From contig CAAFPB010000495.1 of the NCBI GenBank assembly GCA_900764725.1, positions 1 through 13,948 of the forward strand: a stretch of 13,948 nucleotides of DNA. Reading direction: 5' to 3'. The position numbers were made by a program, and so were the translations under genes. How positions within the stretch are numbered: position 1 is the stretch's first letter; every line of letters starts with the position of its first letter. Below, piece after piece: positions 7,357 through 13,948 of this stretch. Source of the DNA: an uncultured Catenibacterium sp. (GTDB lineage Bacteria; Bacillota_I; Bacilli_A; Erysipelotrichales; Coprobacillaceae). Below the pieces are notes generated by a model. It did not search any database. It was not told the origin of the DNA and saw nothing but the letters and a program-made list of their open reading frames with translations.

Positions 7357-8230
7357 TTTTGAACACTATATTCATTTTGTTGATGGGAAGGTAACAGAAG
7401 ATAATCTTCCTAAAGAAGTTGTTGTGAATGATACTACAATCACATTCAAGTATGGAGAACCCATTCAGCTTCATGTAGTGGTAGATGTAAAGAATGAAAT
7501 GTCACTACATTATGTATTTGAAGACAATGTCCATGCAGAAGTGATTGAAACAAGACATGTTGAAGATAACGGTGTATTAAATCGTACATTTAATAACGGT
7601 GCTTATTCACATGTTAATTTCTTTAATGAAAATGAAGGAACAGGCAAGAATGCTTATTTAGATGAAGGACAGTCTTCTCATGATAGTATGCTTCAGCTTG
7701 GTTATTCTGAATTATCTGATGCTTCTATTGAGGCCTCTTATACATTTGAATTAGATGGTGAAGGAGCAGATGTTAGACTAAGAATGGCTGCTTTATCAAA
7801 GAATAAAGAAAAGAAACATTACAAGGTGCATATTAAACATAATGCACCACATACGACTGGTATCATGGATAACTATGGTGTGGCCAAAGATGAAGCACAT
7901 CTAGTGATTGATGGTATTGGTACAATCACCAATGGACAGAATGGTTCAGCATCACATCAGACAAATAAGATTATTGTTTTTGATCCAAAATGTTATGCGA
8001 GTGCAAATCCATTCTTATATATTGATGAATATGATGTCCAGGCTTCTCATGCAGCTGGTGTAGGGAAGATGGATGAAGAACATCTTTATTATTTACAATC
8101 TCGTGGTTTAACTAAACGTCAGGCTATGCAGTTGATTACTTATGGTTATTTAATGCCAGTAGTAGAGGTTGTGGATAATCAGATGATTAAGGAACGTTTT
8201 GAATTGGCGTTATCAAAGGTAGGTGCTTAG
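7349..8230 (+). CDS. sufD: SUF scaffold subunit SufD (short form)
   Basis: This 293-aa subunit pairs with SufB and binds SufC to form the cluster-assembly scaffold. The C-terminal region contains the family hallmark QASHAAGVGKMDEEHLYYLQSRGL, with H234 at the position of the conserved SufD histidine (H360 in E. coli by motif alignment), followed by ITYGYLMPVVE. The rest is the beta-strand-rich core. It is shorter than the roughly 420-440 aa of E. coli or Bacillus SufD and lacks most of the N-terminal helical part. The reading frame is open with a sensible start, so this looks like a natural short form rather than a broken gene. The ATG at 7349 overlaps the end of sufC and follows AAGGTGA. sufS starts 2 bases after its stop. 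Confidence 0.92.
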   Translation: MYSFEHYIHFVDGKVTEDNLPKEVVVNDTTITFKYGEPIQLHVVVDVKNEMSLHYVFEDNVHAEVIETRHVEDNGVLNRTFNNGAYSHVNFFNENEGTGKNAYLDEGQSSHDSMLQLGYSELSDASIEASYTFELDGEGADVRLRMAALSKNKEKKHYKVHIKHNAPHTTGIMDNYGVAKDEAHLVIDGIGTITNGQNGSASHQTNKIIVFDPKCYASANPFLYIDEYDVQASHAAGVGKMDEEHLYYLQSRGLTKRQAMQLITYGYLMPVVEVVDNQMIKERFELALSKVGA

Positions 8231-8232
8231 TT

Positions 8233-9465
8233 ATGGTGAATTGTAAGGATACAAGAAAAGACTTTCCAATGTTGGATGGAAAGACACTCATGCATGGTAA
8301 GCCGCTAATTTATTTTGATAATGGCGCTACTACACTAAAGCCTCAATGCGTGATTGATGCAGTATGTGAATATTTATCTAGCTATTCAGGTAATGCGCAT
8401 CGTGGAGATTATGATTTATCTCACCAGGTAGATGTAGCTTATGAAGAAGCTAGAGAAACTATCCAGCATTTTATTCATGCAAAAAGAAAAGAAGAAGTTG
8501 TATTTACAAGTGGAGCAACAGATTCACTTAACTTAATTGCGAATGGTTATGCGAAAACACATTTAAAAGCAGGTGATGAAATCCTTTTAAATGTGGCAGA
8601 ACATGCTTCTAATACATTACCTTGGTTTGATGTGGCAGAAGAAACAGGCGCTGTTGTGAAATATATTGAATTAGATGAAGAAGGTCGTATGACATTGGAA
8701 AATGTCAAGAAGGCTGTAACAGAGAATACAAAGATTATTTCACTTGCGATTGTGACAAATGTATTAGGCTATGAAGTACCTATTAAAGAAATTACAGAAT
8801 ATGCGCATTCTAAGGGTATTATTGTTGTGGCAGATGGTGCACAGAGTGTTCCTCATATTGTGACAGATGTCATCCGTGATGATGTGGACTTCTTAGCTTT
8901 CTCAGGTCATAAGATGTGTGGTCCTACAGGTGTTGGTGTTCTTTATGGTAAATATGAGTTATTAGAAGAAACAAAGCCTACACGCTTTGGTGGAGGATCT
9001 AATTCACGCTATAACAGCTGTGGAGTAGTTACACTCAAGGAACCACCATATAAATTTGAAGCAGGTACACCTCATATTGAAGGTGTGATTGGCCTAGGTG
9101 CAGCTGTTAAATACTTACAGAGCATCGGTATGGAGAATATCCGTCAAAGAGAATTAGAATTACGTCATTATGCGATTGAGAAGATGTCTCAGTTAGATAA
9201 TGTGACTGTATATAACCCTACTTCAGAAGGGGCTATTGCCTTTAATATTAAAGATGTATTTGCGCAGGATGCAGCGAGTCTATTTAATACTTATGGTATT
9301 GCAGTCAGAGCTGGTGAACATTGTGCAAAGATTCTTGATGAGTTCTTAAAAGTAAGAACAACTTGTCGTGTCTCTTTCTATTTCTATAACACTGAAGAAG
9401 AAATTGATCAGTTTATTGAAGCTTGTAAGAAAGGAGATGATTTCCTTGATGCATTCTTTGGATGA
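8233..9465 (+). CDS. sufS: Cysteine desulfurase SufS
   Basis: This is a 410-aa PLP-dependent group II cysteine desulfurase. It takes sulfur from L-cysteine as a persulfide and hands it to SufU for cluster assembly. Key residues are visible: H124 in AEHASN, the DGAQSVPH motif at 201-208, the PLP-lysine K227 in FSGHK, and the persulfide cysteine C364 in RAGEHCAK, followed by RTTCRVSFYFYNTEEEID. Length is normal for the family. The ATG lies 2 bases after the sufD stop, with a weak GGTAGGTG ribosome binding site in the end of sufD. The last 17 bases overlap the start of sufU, and the ribosome binding site for sufU (AAGGAG) lies inside this gene. Confidence 0.97.
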   Translation: MVNCKDTRKDFPMLDGKTLMHGKPLIYFDNGATTLKPQCVIDAVCEYLSSYSGNAHRGDYDLSHQVDVAYEEARETIQHFIHAKRKEEVVFTSGATDSLNLIANGYAKTHLKAGDEILLNVAEHASNTLPWFDVAEETGAVVKYIELDEEGRMTLENVKKAVTENTKIISLAIVTNVLGYEVPIKEITEYAHSKGIIVVADGAQSVPHIVTDVIRDDVDFLAFSGHKMCGPTGVGVLYGKYELLEETKPTRFGGGSNSRYNSCGVVTLKEPPYKFEAGTPHIEGVIGLGAAVKYLQSIGMENIRQRELELRHYAIEKMSQLDNVTVYNPTSEGAIAFNIKDVFAQDAASLFNTYGIAVRAGEHCAKILDEFLKVRTTCRVSFYFYNTEEEIDQFIEACKKGDDFLDAFFG

Positions 9466-9886
9466 TCCAATGATCATGAGAGAAATTATTATGGACCATT
9501 ATCAGAATCCTAGAAACCATGGACTTGTAGATGATGATTCATATCAGAAAGTCAATATGGATTCAAGTACATGTATTGATGATATTGATGTTCAGGCTAA
9601 GTTTAATGGTGATGTTGTAGAAGATGTACGTTTTGATGGTGAAGCGTGTGCTATCTGTACAGCATCTACTTCTATCATGACTGAACTTGTAAAAGGAAAG
9701 ACAAAAGAAGAAGCAGCGCATATTGTAGATAACTATATGCATATGATTTATGAAAAAGAATATGATCCAGAACTTCTTGAAGAAGCTATTGCGTTTAAGA
9801 ATACGCATAAGCAGGCTAATCGTATTAAGTGTGCGACTCTAGGCTGGACTGGATTCTTAAAATTATTAGAAGGAAGCGAGGAATAG
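9449..9886 (+). CDS. sufU: Zinc-dependent sulfurtransferase SufU
   Basis: This 145-aa protein of the IscU fold accepts sulfur from SufS and passes it to SufBCD in Gram-positive bacteria. The hallmark [15 protein letters not shown] appears near the N-terminus. Zinc ligands match Bacillus SufU: C42, D44, C67 and C128 (in RIKCATLGW). The near-invariant glycine in C-G-D is isoleucine here (C42-I43-D44), and an extra cysteine, C70, sits close to C67. I chose ATG 9449, which lies behind AAGGAGATGAT and gives the usual short N-terminus; the frame stays open further upstream inside sufS, but ATG 9437 sits on the ribosome binding site and ATG 9470 would shorten the N-terminus. It overlaps sufS by 17 bases and ends 2 bases before sufB. 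Confidence 0.94.
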   Translation: MHSLDDPMIMREIIMDHYQNPRNHGLVDDDSYQKVNMDSSTCIDDIDVQAKFNGDVVEDVRFDGEACAICTASTSIMTELVKGKTKEEAAHIVDNYMHMIYEKEYDPELLEEAIAFKNTHKQANRIKCATLGWTGFLKLLEGSEE

Positions 9887-9888
9887 AG

Positions 9889-11295
9889 ATGGCTATTGAA
9901 AATCTTAATATTCCACAAGCTGAAGTGATAGAAGATCATCCTGATGAGGATGTATCTGTCTTCAAGACACCTAAAGGGTTGAATGAAGATATCGTTAGAG
10001 AAATATCAGCCATTAAAGAAGAACCAGAATGGATGACTGAATACCGTTTGAAGTCATTAAAACAGTTCTTAAAGATGCCAATGCCTAAATGGGGTGTTGA
10101 TTTATCTAAGATGGATTTTGATGATTATACATACTATAATCGTCCATCAGATACTAAAACAGATAAGTGGGAAGAAGTACCAGAAACAATCAAGAATACA
10201 TTTGATCGTTTAGGTATTCCTGAAGCAGAACAGAAGTTCTTAGCAGGCGCAAGTGCTCAATATGAATCTGAAGTTGTTTATCATAATATGCTTGAAGAAG
10301 TGAAAGAGAAGGGTGTCATCTTCTTAGACATTGATTCAGGATTAAAACAGTATCCAGAAATCTTCAAGAAGTATTTTGATACTGTTATCCCATATTATGA
10401 CAATAAGTTCTCTGCATTAAATGGTGCTGTCTGGTCAGGTGGATCATTTATTTATGTACCACCTCATACTAAATTAGATAAGCCATTACAGTCATATTTT
10501 AGAATCAATTCTGAACGTATGGCACAGTTTGAAAGAACTTTGATTATCGTTGATGAAGGATCAGATATCCACTATGTAGAAGGATGTACAGCACCTTCAT
10601 ATTCTAAAGATTCACTTCATGCAGGTGTTGTTGAAATTATTGTCGGCAAGAATGCCCATTGTCGTTATACAACTATCCAGAATTGGTCTAAAAATATTTA
10701 TAACCTAGTAACACAGCGTGCGAAGGTTATGGAAGGTGGATCAATGGAATGGGTGGATGGTAACATTGGTTCACTTGTGACAATGAAATATCCATGCTGT
10801 GTTCTTGCAGGAGAAAGAGCTAAGGGTACAGTTATTACTATTGCAGTAGGGGATAAAGGTCAGATTATTGATTCAGGTGCTAAGATGATTCATGCAGCAC
10901 CTCATACATCAAGTCAGATCATTTCTAAATCTATTGCGAGAAATGGTGGTAAGACAAACTATAGAGGACTAGTCCGTCATAACAAGAATGCTTACGACTG
11001 TAAGAGTAAGGTAGAATGTGACACATTAATTCTAGATAAGATTTCTACAAGTGATACAGTACCTACAAATATCATGGCCAATAATGATTCTATTATTGAA
11101 CATGAAGCTACTGTATCTAAAGTATCGGAAGATCAGCTCTTCTACTTAATGAGCAGAGGTCTCACTAAAGCACAGGCAACAGAGATGATTGTTATGGGCT
11201 TCATTGAACCATTCAGCAGAGAATTACCTATGGAATATGCTGTTGAATTAAATCAGCTTATTAAGCTTGATATGTCAGAAGATGCCATTGGATAG
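9889..11295 (+). CDS. sufB: SUF scaffold subunit SufB
   Basis: This 468-aa core scaffold builds the nascent Fe-S cluster with SufC and SufD. Two residues equivalent to the essential C405 and E434 of E. coli SufB are present as C377 ([10 protein letters not shown]) and E406 (EHEATVSK), with the same spacing of 29. The C-terminal [18 protein letters not shown] and the central [14 protein letters not shown] are classical. Length is standard. The start at 9889 is supported by GAGGA just upstream and by the family N-terminus; the frame extends further up into sufU, but there is no reason to begin there. It is the fifth gene of the suf operon, and its last bases overlap the folate gene that follows. 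Confidence 0.97.
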   Translation: MAIENLNIPQAEVIEDHPDEDVSVFKTPKGLNEDIVREISAIKEEPEWMTEYRLKSLKQFLKMPMPKWGVDLSKMDFDDYTYYNRPSDTKTDKWEEVPETIKNTFDRLGIPEAEQKFLAGASAQYESEVVYHNMLEEVKEKGVIFLDIDSGLKQYPEIFKKYFDTVIPYYDNKFSALNGAVWSGGSFIYVPPHTKLDKPLQSYFRINSERMAQFERTLIIVDEGSDIHYVEGCTAPSYSKDSLHAGVVEIIVGKNAHCRYTTIQNWSKNIYNLVTQRAKVMEGGSMEWVDGNIGSLVTMKYPCCVLAGERAKGTVITIAVGDKGQIIDSGAKMIHAAPHTSSQIISKSIARNGGKTNYRGLVRHNKNAYDCKSKVECDTLILDKISTSDTVPTNIMANNDSIIEHEATVSKVSEDQLFYLMSRGLTKAQATEMIVMGFIEPFSRELPMEYAVELNQLIKLDMSEDAIG

Positions 11296-11815
11296 AAAAC
11301 AGATGATTAAGAAACGTCTCGTTTTAGAAGAAGAGACGTTTCTTTCTTATTCAAAACAGATTGCCTCTTATCTAGAAGAAATGCCAGCATTTAAGAATGC
11401 GAAAAGAATTGGTTTTTATATGTCCTATCGTCATGAAGTGGATACACTTCATTTAATTATGAAATATGTATCAGAAAAGGAAATCTACGTACCAAAATGT
11501 GTAGGAGATGAACTGGATTTCCAGAGAATACATAGCATGGATGATTTGAAAGAAGGGGCTTTTCATATTTTAGAACCTTCTACGAATGAACATATGGATG
11601 TCAAAGATTTAGATGTGATTGTAGTGCCATTACTGATGTTTGATAAGAATCATAATCGTATAGGTTATGGACGAGGATTTTATGATCGCTGTTTAAAAAA
11701 GACAAATGCCTTTACTATTGGTTTTGCATTTGATTTTCAGGAAGTAGAAAATACTCATCCTCATCCATTGGATGTACCACTTCATCACATAATTACACAA
11801 AAAGGTGTCTTCTAA
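11282..11815 (+). CDS. fthC: 5-formyltetrahydrofolate cyclo-ligase (methenyl-THF synthetase)
   Basis: This 177-aa cytoplasmic enzyme uses ATP to convert 5-formyl-THF into 5,10-methenyl-THF, returning a stored or inhibitory folate to one-carbon metabolism. The family landmarks are the basic N-terminus ([10 protein letters not shown]), [12 protein letters not shown], the VPLLMFD stretch (115-121) and the nucleotide/folate loop [11 protein letters not shown] (126-136), then DVPLHHIIT. One glycine of the usual GYGGGYYD loop is arginine (R131). Length is typical. ATG 11282 gives the standard N-terminus and overlaps sufB by 14 bases; there is no well-spaced ribosome binding site, so translational coupling to sufB is likely. 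TTG 11267 and ATG 11303 are alternatives. A terminator-like hairpin lies within its first codons. Confidence 0.9.
   Translation: MPLDRKQMIKKRLVLEEETFLSYSKQIASYLEEMPAFKNAKRIGFYMSYRHEVDTLHLIMKYVSEKEIYVPKCVGDELDFQRIHSMDDLKEGAFHILEPSTNEHMDVKDLDVIVVPLLMFDKNHNRIGYGRGFYDRCLKKTNAFTIGFAFDFQEVENTHPHPLDVPLHHIITQKGVF
11309..11351 (+). terminator. Terminator-like hairpin inside the 5' end of the cyclo-ligase gene
   Basis: AAGAAACGTCTC (11309-11320) and GAGACGTTTCTT (11333-11344) form a perfect 12-bp stem with a 12-nt loop, followed by the T-rich TCTTATT. It begins 13 bases after the sufB stop codon and so sits where a suf operon terminator would be expected, yet it lies within the coding start of the next gene. 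It may act as a partial terminator that lowers expression of the folate gene. Confidence 0.55.
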
Positions 11816-11827
11816 GACACTTTTTTT
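11799..11827 (+). terminator. Terminator of the suf-cyclo-ligase operon
   Basis: A 12-bp stem (11799-11810 with 11815-11826, including one G-U pair) with a TCTA loop ends in a run of seven T. The stop codon of the cyclo-ligase gene lies within it. Confidence 0.88.
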
Positions 11828-11848
11828 ATAGTAACAAAGGGATAAATT

Positions 11849-11857
11849 TGATATAAT
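11849..11857 (+). promoter_or_regulatory. Extended -10 promoter for the methyltransferase gene
   Basis: TGATATAAT is a perfect TGnTATAAT element, with no recognisable -35. The ribosome binding site GAGGTG (11870-11875) follows, six bases before the ATG at 11882. The gene therefore starts a new transcription unit after the terminator at 11799-11827. Confidence 0.65.
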
Positions 11858-11881
11858 AGATATGATTATGAGGTGTTTTAT

Positions 11882-13342
11882 ATGGAAAAAAATGTTGTAA
11901 AGAATATTCTCGCAGACATGGATCTGCGTCAAAATCTAATAAAATTAAAAGGTTCAATGACAGCAACTGATACATTAGAAGGTCCTATTGTAGAAAAACT
12001 ATGTGACTGTTTAACTCATGAGGATCCTAAGGTAAGAAAGAATGCGGCATTATTATTAGGCTATACAAAGAATCCTTTAATGGCATCTGTTCTTTTAGAT
12101 TCTTATAAGAATGAAGAAAAGGATTTTGTAAAGGATGCCTATTTGAAAGGAATGGGTCATTATGACTGTAAGCCTTATATTAAGGAATTACAGGAAATTC
12201 AGAATGAACTCATGAATTCTGAAGTTGTAGACAGCAAGCATATCAAAGCACAATTAAAAGTATTAAATCCTATGATTCGTTCATATTCTTATCATAAGAA
12301 GAAATCCATCCGTTTATTGCATAAAGAAGTTGATGTTATTCTTACAACACTTCCTTATTATCAATATACACTCTTTGAACAGGTAAAACACTTACGTTAT
12401 AAACCAGTTGGACAGGGCGTATTAGTCCGTACAAAGGCTATTTATGACCTTTTAGGATTACGTAATTATAGAGAGATGATTTTCCCGTTATCAGGCTGTT
12501 CAGGACTTCCTCAGGATGGAACTGTCATTGGTAAACGTATTGCGCAAAGTAACTTGGTAGATGTGCTTCATCGTTTATATGATGCTGAAGGATGCTTCTA
12601 TTATCGTTTGGTTGATCAGATGAGAGAGAAGAAATCAGCAGTCATCAATGATATAGTTAAAGAGATTATTGAAGAAATGCCTTCACATCTTCAGAATGTG
12701 ACATCTGATTATGATATTGAATTATTAATTAGAGAATTAAAGCCAGGAACAGTCAATGTTTATTTGAAATTAAGTTCATTAGATAATCCTCGCTTTAATT
12801 ATAGACGTGAAATCATTTCTAACTCAATGCAGCCTTATGTTGCAGCAACACTTATGGAAGTAGCGAAACCTTATATGGGTATGCATTCTCGTGTATTAGA
12901 TCCATTTTGTGGTAGTGGTGTCACACTTATTGAAAGATGTATGGCTAAACCAGTGAAGTTTGCGATGGGATTAGATATTTATGGAGAAGGCTTAGAAGCC
13001 GCTAAGAAGAATGCGATTGCGGCTAATCAGCCCATCCACTTTGTAAATAAAGATGCCAACCGTTTTGTGAATAATGAAATGTTTGATGAAATCTTTACTG
13101 ATATGCCTACCTATGCACAGATGAAAGATACACGTGCTTTAAAGAATATATATGATAACTTCTTTAAACGTATCCACAGACACGTTTTACCAGAAGGGTA
13201 TGTATTTATCTACACAACTGAAATATCTCTTGTAGAGAAGAATTTAAGACTTAATTCAGACTATCTTACACTCATAGAACATTATGATGTACCTAGAGGT
13301 AAGACAATGGCTTATTTCTTCATCATTCAGGTAAACAAATAG
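11882..13342 (+). CDS. HEAT-repeat/UPF0020-type SAM-dependent methyltransferase, probably RNA-directed
   Basis: This is a 486-aa cytoplasmic protein. Residues about 36-105 look like HEAT-type helical repeats (DPKVRKNAALLLGYTKN..., FVKDAYLKGMGHY). A middle region of about 150-310 resembles the THUMP-associated part of RlmK/RlmL- and Trm11-like enzymes. The C-terminal Rossmann domain has NSMQPYVAATL, SAM motif I VLDPFCGSGVTLIE (338-351) and acidic motif II (GLDIYGEG). The usual catalytic (N/D)PPY motif is TDMPTY (406-411), a departure from the family. I infer a base methyltransferase acting on tRNA or rRNA, but the substrate is not readable and the altered motif leaves catalysis uncertain. The ATG at 11882 follows GAGGTG by 6 nt; the in-frame GTG at 11873 lies inside that site. 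It has its own promoter and terminator. Confidence 0.8.
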   Translation: MEKNVVKNILADMDLRQNLIKLKGSMTATDTLEGPIVEKLCDCLTHEDPKVRKNAALLLGYTKNPLMASVLLDSYKNEEKDFVKDAYLKGMGHYDCKPYIKELQEIQNELMNSEVVDSKHIKAQLKVLNPMIRSYSYHKKKSIRLLHKEVDVILTTLPYYQYTLFEQVKHLRYKPVGQGVLVRTKAIYDLLGLRNYREMIFPLSGCSGLPQDGTVIGKRIAQSNLVDVLHRLYDAEGCFYYRLVDQMREKKSAVINDIVKEIIEEMPSHLQNVTSDYDIELLIRELKPGTVNVYLKLSSLDNPRFNYRREIISNSMQPYVAATLMEVAKPYMGMHSRVLDPFCGSGVTLIERCMAKPVKFAMGLDIYGEGLEAAKKNAIAANQPIHFVNKDANRFVNNEMFDEIFTDMPTYAQMKDTRALKNIYDNFFKRIHRHVLPEGYVFIYTTEISLVEKNLRLNSDYLTLIEHYDVPRGKTMAYFFIIQVNK

Positions 13343-13371
13343 AGGTCCTAAACTCAACAGGACCTCTTTTT
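13341..13371. terminator. Terminator between convergent genes
   Basis: AGAGGTCCT (13341-13349) pairs perfectly with AGGACCTCT (13359-13367) around a 9-nt loop and continues into TTTTCT on the plus strand. On the minus strand the tail is moderately T-rich, so it may also stop the small membrane-protein transcript whose stop codon is at 13372-13374. Confidence 0.85.
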
Positions 13372-13707
13372 CTATCTGAATAAATAATGATACCCATCCC
13401 AGAACCACTGTTTCACAGTTTCAGGATTATCCATATAAAAACGTATACCAAACGCAAGTGCCACTAATATAATCACAAGTAATACTAATAATACAAAAGT
13501 CTTAATAAAAGTCATCACAGGGTGTGATTTCTCTTTATACTTCACTTTAGTCTTAGTACGTTTAGGTAAAGAATGGGATCTCTTGTGTTTCACTTTTGTC
13601 TTAACGACTTCTTTTACTTCTGGCTCTTTCTCTTCCTGTGGAATAGAATTGACTCTCTTAGCTTTCTGAATAGAGTCATCTTCATCATCAAATGTGAATC
13701 TTTGCAT
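13372..13707 (-). CDS. Small single-pass membrane protein of unknown function
   Basis: This 111-aa protein has an acidic start (MQRFTFDDEDD), then a long, highly basic and probably disordered stretch (about residues 30-60, rich in Lys, Arg, Val and Thr), a hydrophobic segment at about 68-90, and a short C-terminal tail with aromatic residues (QWFWDGYHYLF). By the positive-inside rule the basic part should be cytoplasmic. I recognise no family. ATG 13707 is preferred to upstream in-frame codons because AGAGGTGAT precedes it directly and a near-consensus promoter lies just beyond; a start further up would lie upstream of that promoter. It is convergent with the methyltransferase gene. Similarly built small proteins often assist cell-envelope or secretion machinery, but nothing here shows that. 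Confidence 0.72.
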   Translation of the reverse strand: MQRFTFDDEDDSIQKAKRVNSIPQEEKEPEVKEVVKTKVKHKRSHSLPKRTKTKVKYKEKSHPVMTFIKTFVLLVLLVIILVALAFGIRFYMDNPETVKQWFWDGYHYLFR

Positions 13708-13729
13708 ACTATCACCTCTGTTTTTTATG

Positions 13730-13758
13730 AATATAGTCTCTATTGGAATATTTGTCAA
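13730..13758 (-). promoter_or_regulatory. Near-consensus promoter of the small membrane-protein gene
   Basis: On the minus strand a perfect TTGACA (13753-13758), a 17-nt spacer and TATATT (13730-13735) precede the AGAGGTGAT ribosome binding site and the ATG at 13707. The -35 begins two bases beyond the U-run that ends the putative RNA upstream. Confidence 0.85.
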
Positions 13759-13760
13759 AT

Positions 13761-13884
13761 AAAAAAATGCTCTCATGACACAATAAAAGCTCTTGAGTAA
13801 GGAAAGCAAATGTATGTGTCATTGAGAGCGGCCTTAAACAAGAGCCTTTAAATGTACCTACAATCAGGTACAATTAAATTGTAA
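13761..13884 (-). ncRNA. Putative structured small RNA or attenuator leader, family unknown
   Basis: Read on the minus strand, this noncoding stretch has a 7-bp hairpin (GTACCT/AGGTAC core, 13853-13872) and then two long helices whose arms interleave. Helix A pairs 13839-13849 with 13785-13795 (11 bp, one G-U). Helix B pairs 13815-13829 with 13769-13782 (14 bp, one bulged base) and is followed by a run of seven U (13761-13767). Only 2 nt separate the 3' arms, too few to cross an 11-bp helix, so both cannot form fully together. The G-U pair in helix A would be an A-C mismatch on the plus strand, and only the minus strand ends in U, which supports the minus orientation. I could not match it to tmRNA, SRP RNA, 6S RNA or a riboswitch I know. 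No convincing coding frame covers it. Confidence 0.6.
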
Positions 13885-13889
13885 TCGTT

Positions 13890-13898
13890 CTTATAACA
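13890..13898 (-). promoter_or_regulatory. Possible extended -10 promoter of the putative small RNA
   Basis: TGTTATAAG on the minus strand fits TGnTATAAt with one mismatch. It would start transcription near 13883, giving an RNA of about 120 nt ending at the U-run. The upstream sequence on the minus strand is very T-rich and the -35 is poor. Confidence 0.4.
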
Positions 13899-13948
13899 AA
13901 AAGCAAACAAAATACAAAAAAACTTGAAAAATTCAATAAAATTGAAAA
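13899..13948. other. AT-rich noncoding window end
   Basis: Almost only A on the plus strand (T on the minus strand). TTCAAT (13932-13937) can pair with ATTGAA (13941-13946) or, in part, with TTGAA (13924-13928), giving small AT-only hairpins. On the minus strand the first is followed by TTTTTC, so it could be a weak terminator of a gene beyond the window. No coding frame is seen. Confidence 0.3.

Noticed and set aside
9368..9448. Upstream part of the SufU frame
   Set aside because: It is in-frame read-through inside sufS. The family N-terminus and the AAGGAG site support a start at 9449.
9829..9888. Upstream part of the SufB frame
   Set aside because: It overlaps the end of sufU in another frame; ATG 9889 has a ribosome binding site and fits the family length.
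13708..13809. N-terminal extension of the small membrane protein to 145 aa
   Set aside because: It would start upstream of the TTGACA/TATATT promoter and translate through the U-run of the RNA element; the ATG at 13707 has a strong ribosome binding site.
13712..13822. 36-codon minus-strand frame starting MTHTFAF, possible leader peptide
   Set aside because: No well-spaced ribosome binding site, and it runs through the terminator-like U-run and the promoter. Its stop falls in the ribosome binding site of the next gene, which is most simply chance.
13769..13829. Inverted repeat as transposon ends or a recombination site
   Set aside because: No transposase, no target duplication, and the arms are too close together; the U-run and interleaved second helix fit an RNA structure better.
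1..13948. Defence system, mobile element, prophage or CRISPR array
   Set aside because: No repeats, integrase, transposase, nuclease or toxin-antitoxin pair is visible; all large genes are housekeeping or small unknowns.

Overview
This window looks like ordinary chromosomal DNA from a low-GC, anaerobic Gram-positive bacterium (Bacillota). The grounds are AT-rich coding with strong AGGAGG-type ribosome binding sites, a single-chain pyruvate:ferredoxin oxidoreductase, a Bacillus-style SUF operon (sufC-sufD-sufS-sufU-sufB), and a HIT protein beside PrsA-type foldases. An Erysipelotrichia-like gut anaerobe is my best guess, but the sequence alone does not prove it. I see no insertion sequence, prophage, CRISPR array, tRNA or rRNA.

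Left part (1-4010): nifJ, encoding a complete 1177-aa pyruvate:ferredoxin oxidoreductase, is followed by its own terminator. Next comes a separately promoted 73-aa cysteine-rich protein, then a terminator that can serve both strands. Minus-strand block (4004-6381): a lipoprotein PrsA-like foldase leads, followed six bases later by a membrane-anchored degenerate foldase paralogue, a GNRA-loop terminator, and a HIT-family nucleotide hydrolase.

Central part (6485-11827): a divergent 153-bp intergenic region carries promoters facing both ways. The rightward one drives sufC-sufD-sufS-sufU-sufB, a tightly packed iron-sulfur cluster assembly operon. A 5-formyltetrahydrofolate cyclo-ligase gene overlaps the end of sufB, with a terminator-like hairpin just inside it. 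SUF-built [4Fe-4S] clusters are presumably what the three-cluster PFOR needs, so the two large blocks are linked in function.

Right part (11849-13948): a 486-aa protein with HEAT-like repeats and a UPF0020-type methyltransferase domain, a terminator, and a convergent 111-aa single-pass membrane protein of unknown function with a near-consensus promoter. Upstream of that promoter, on the minus strand, lies a compact noncoding stretch with two long, mutually exclusive helices ending in a run of U. This probable small RNA or attenuator of about 120 nt is the most interesting unexplained signal here; I could not assign it to a known family.
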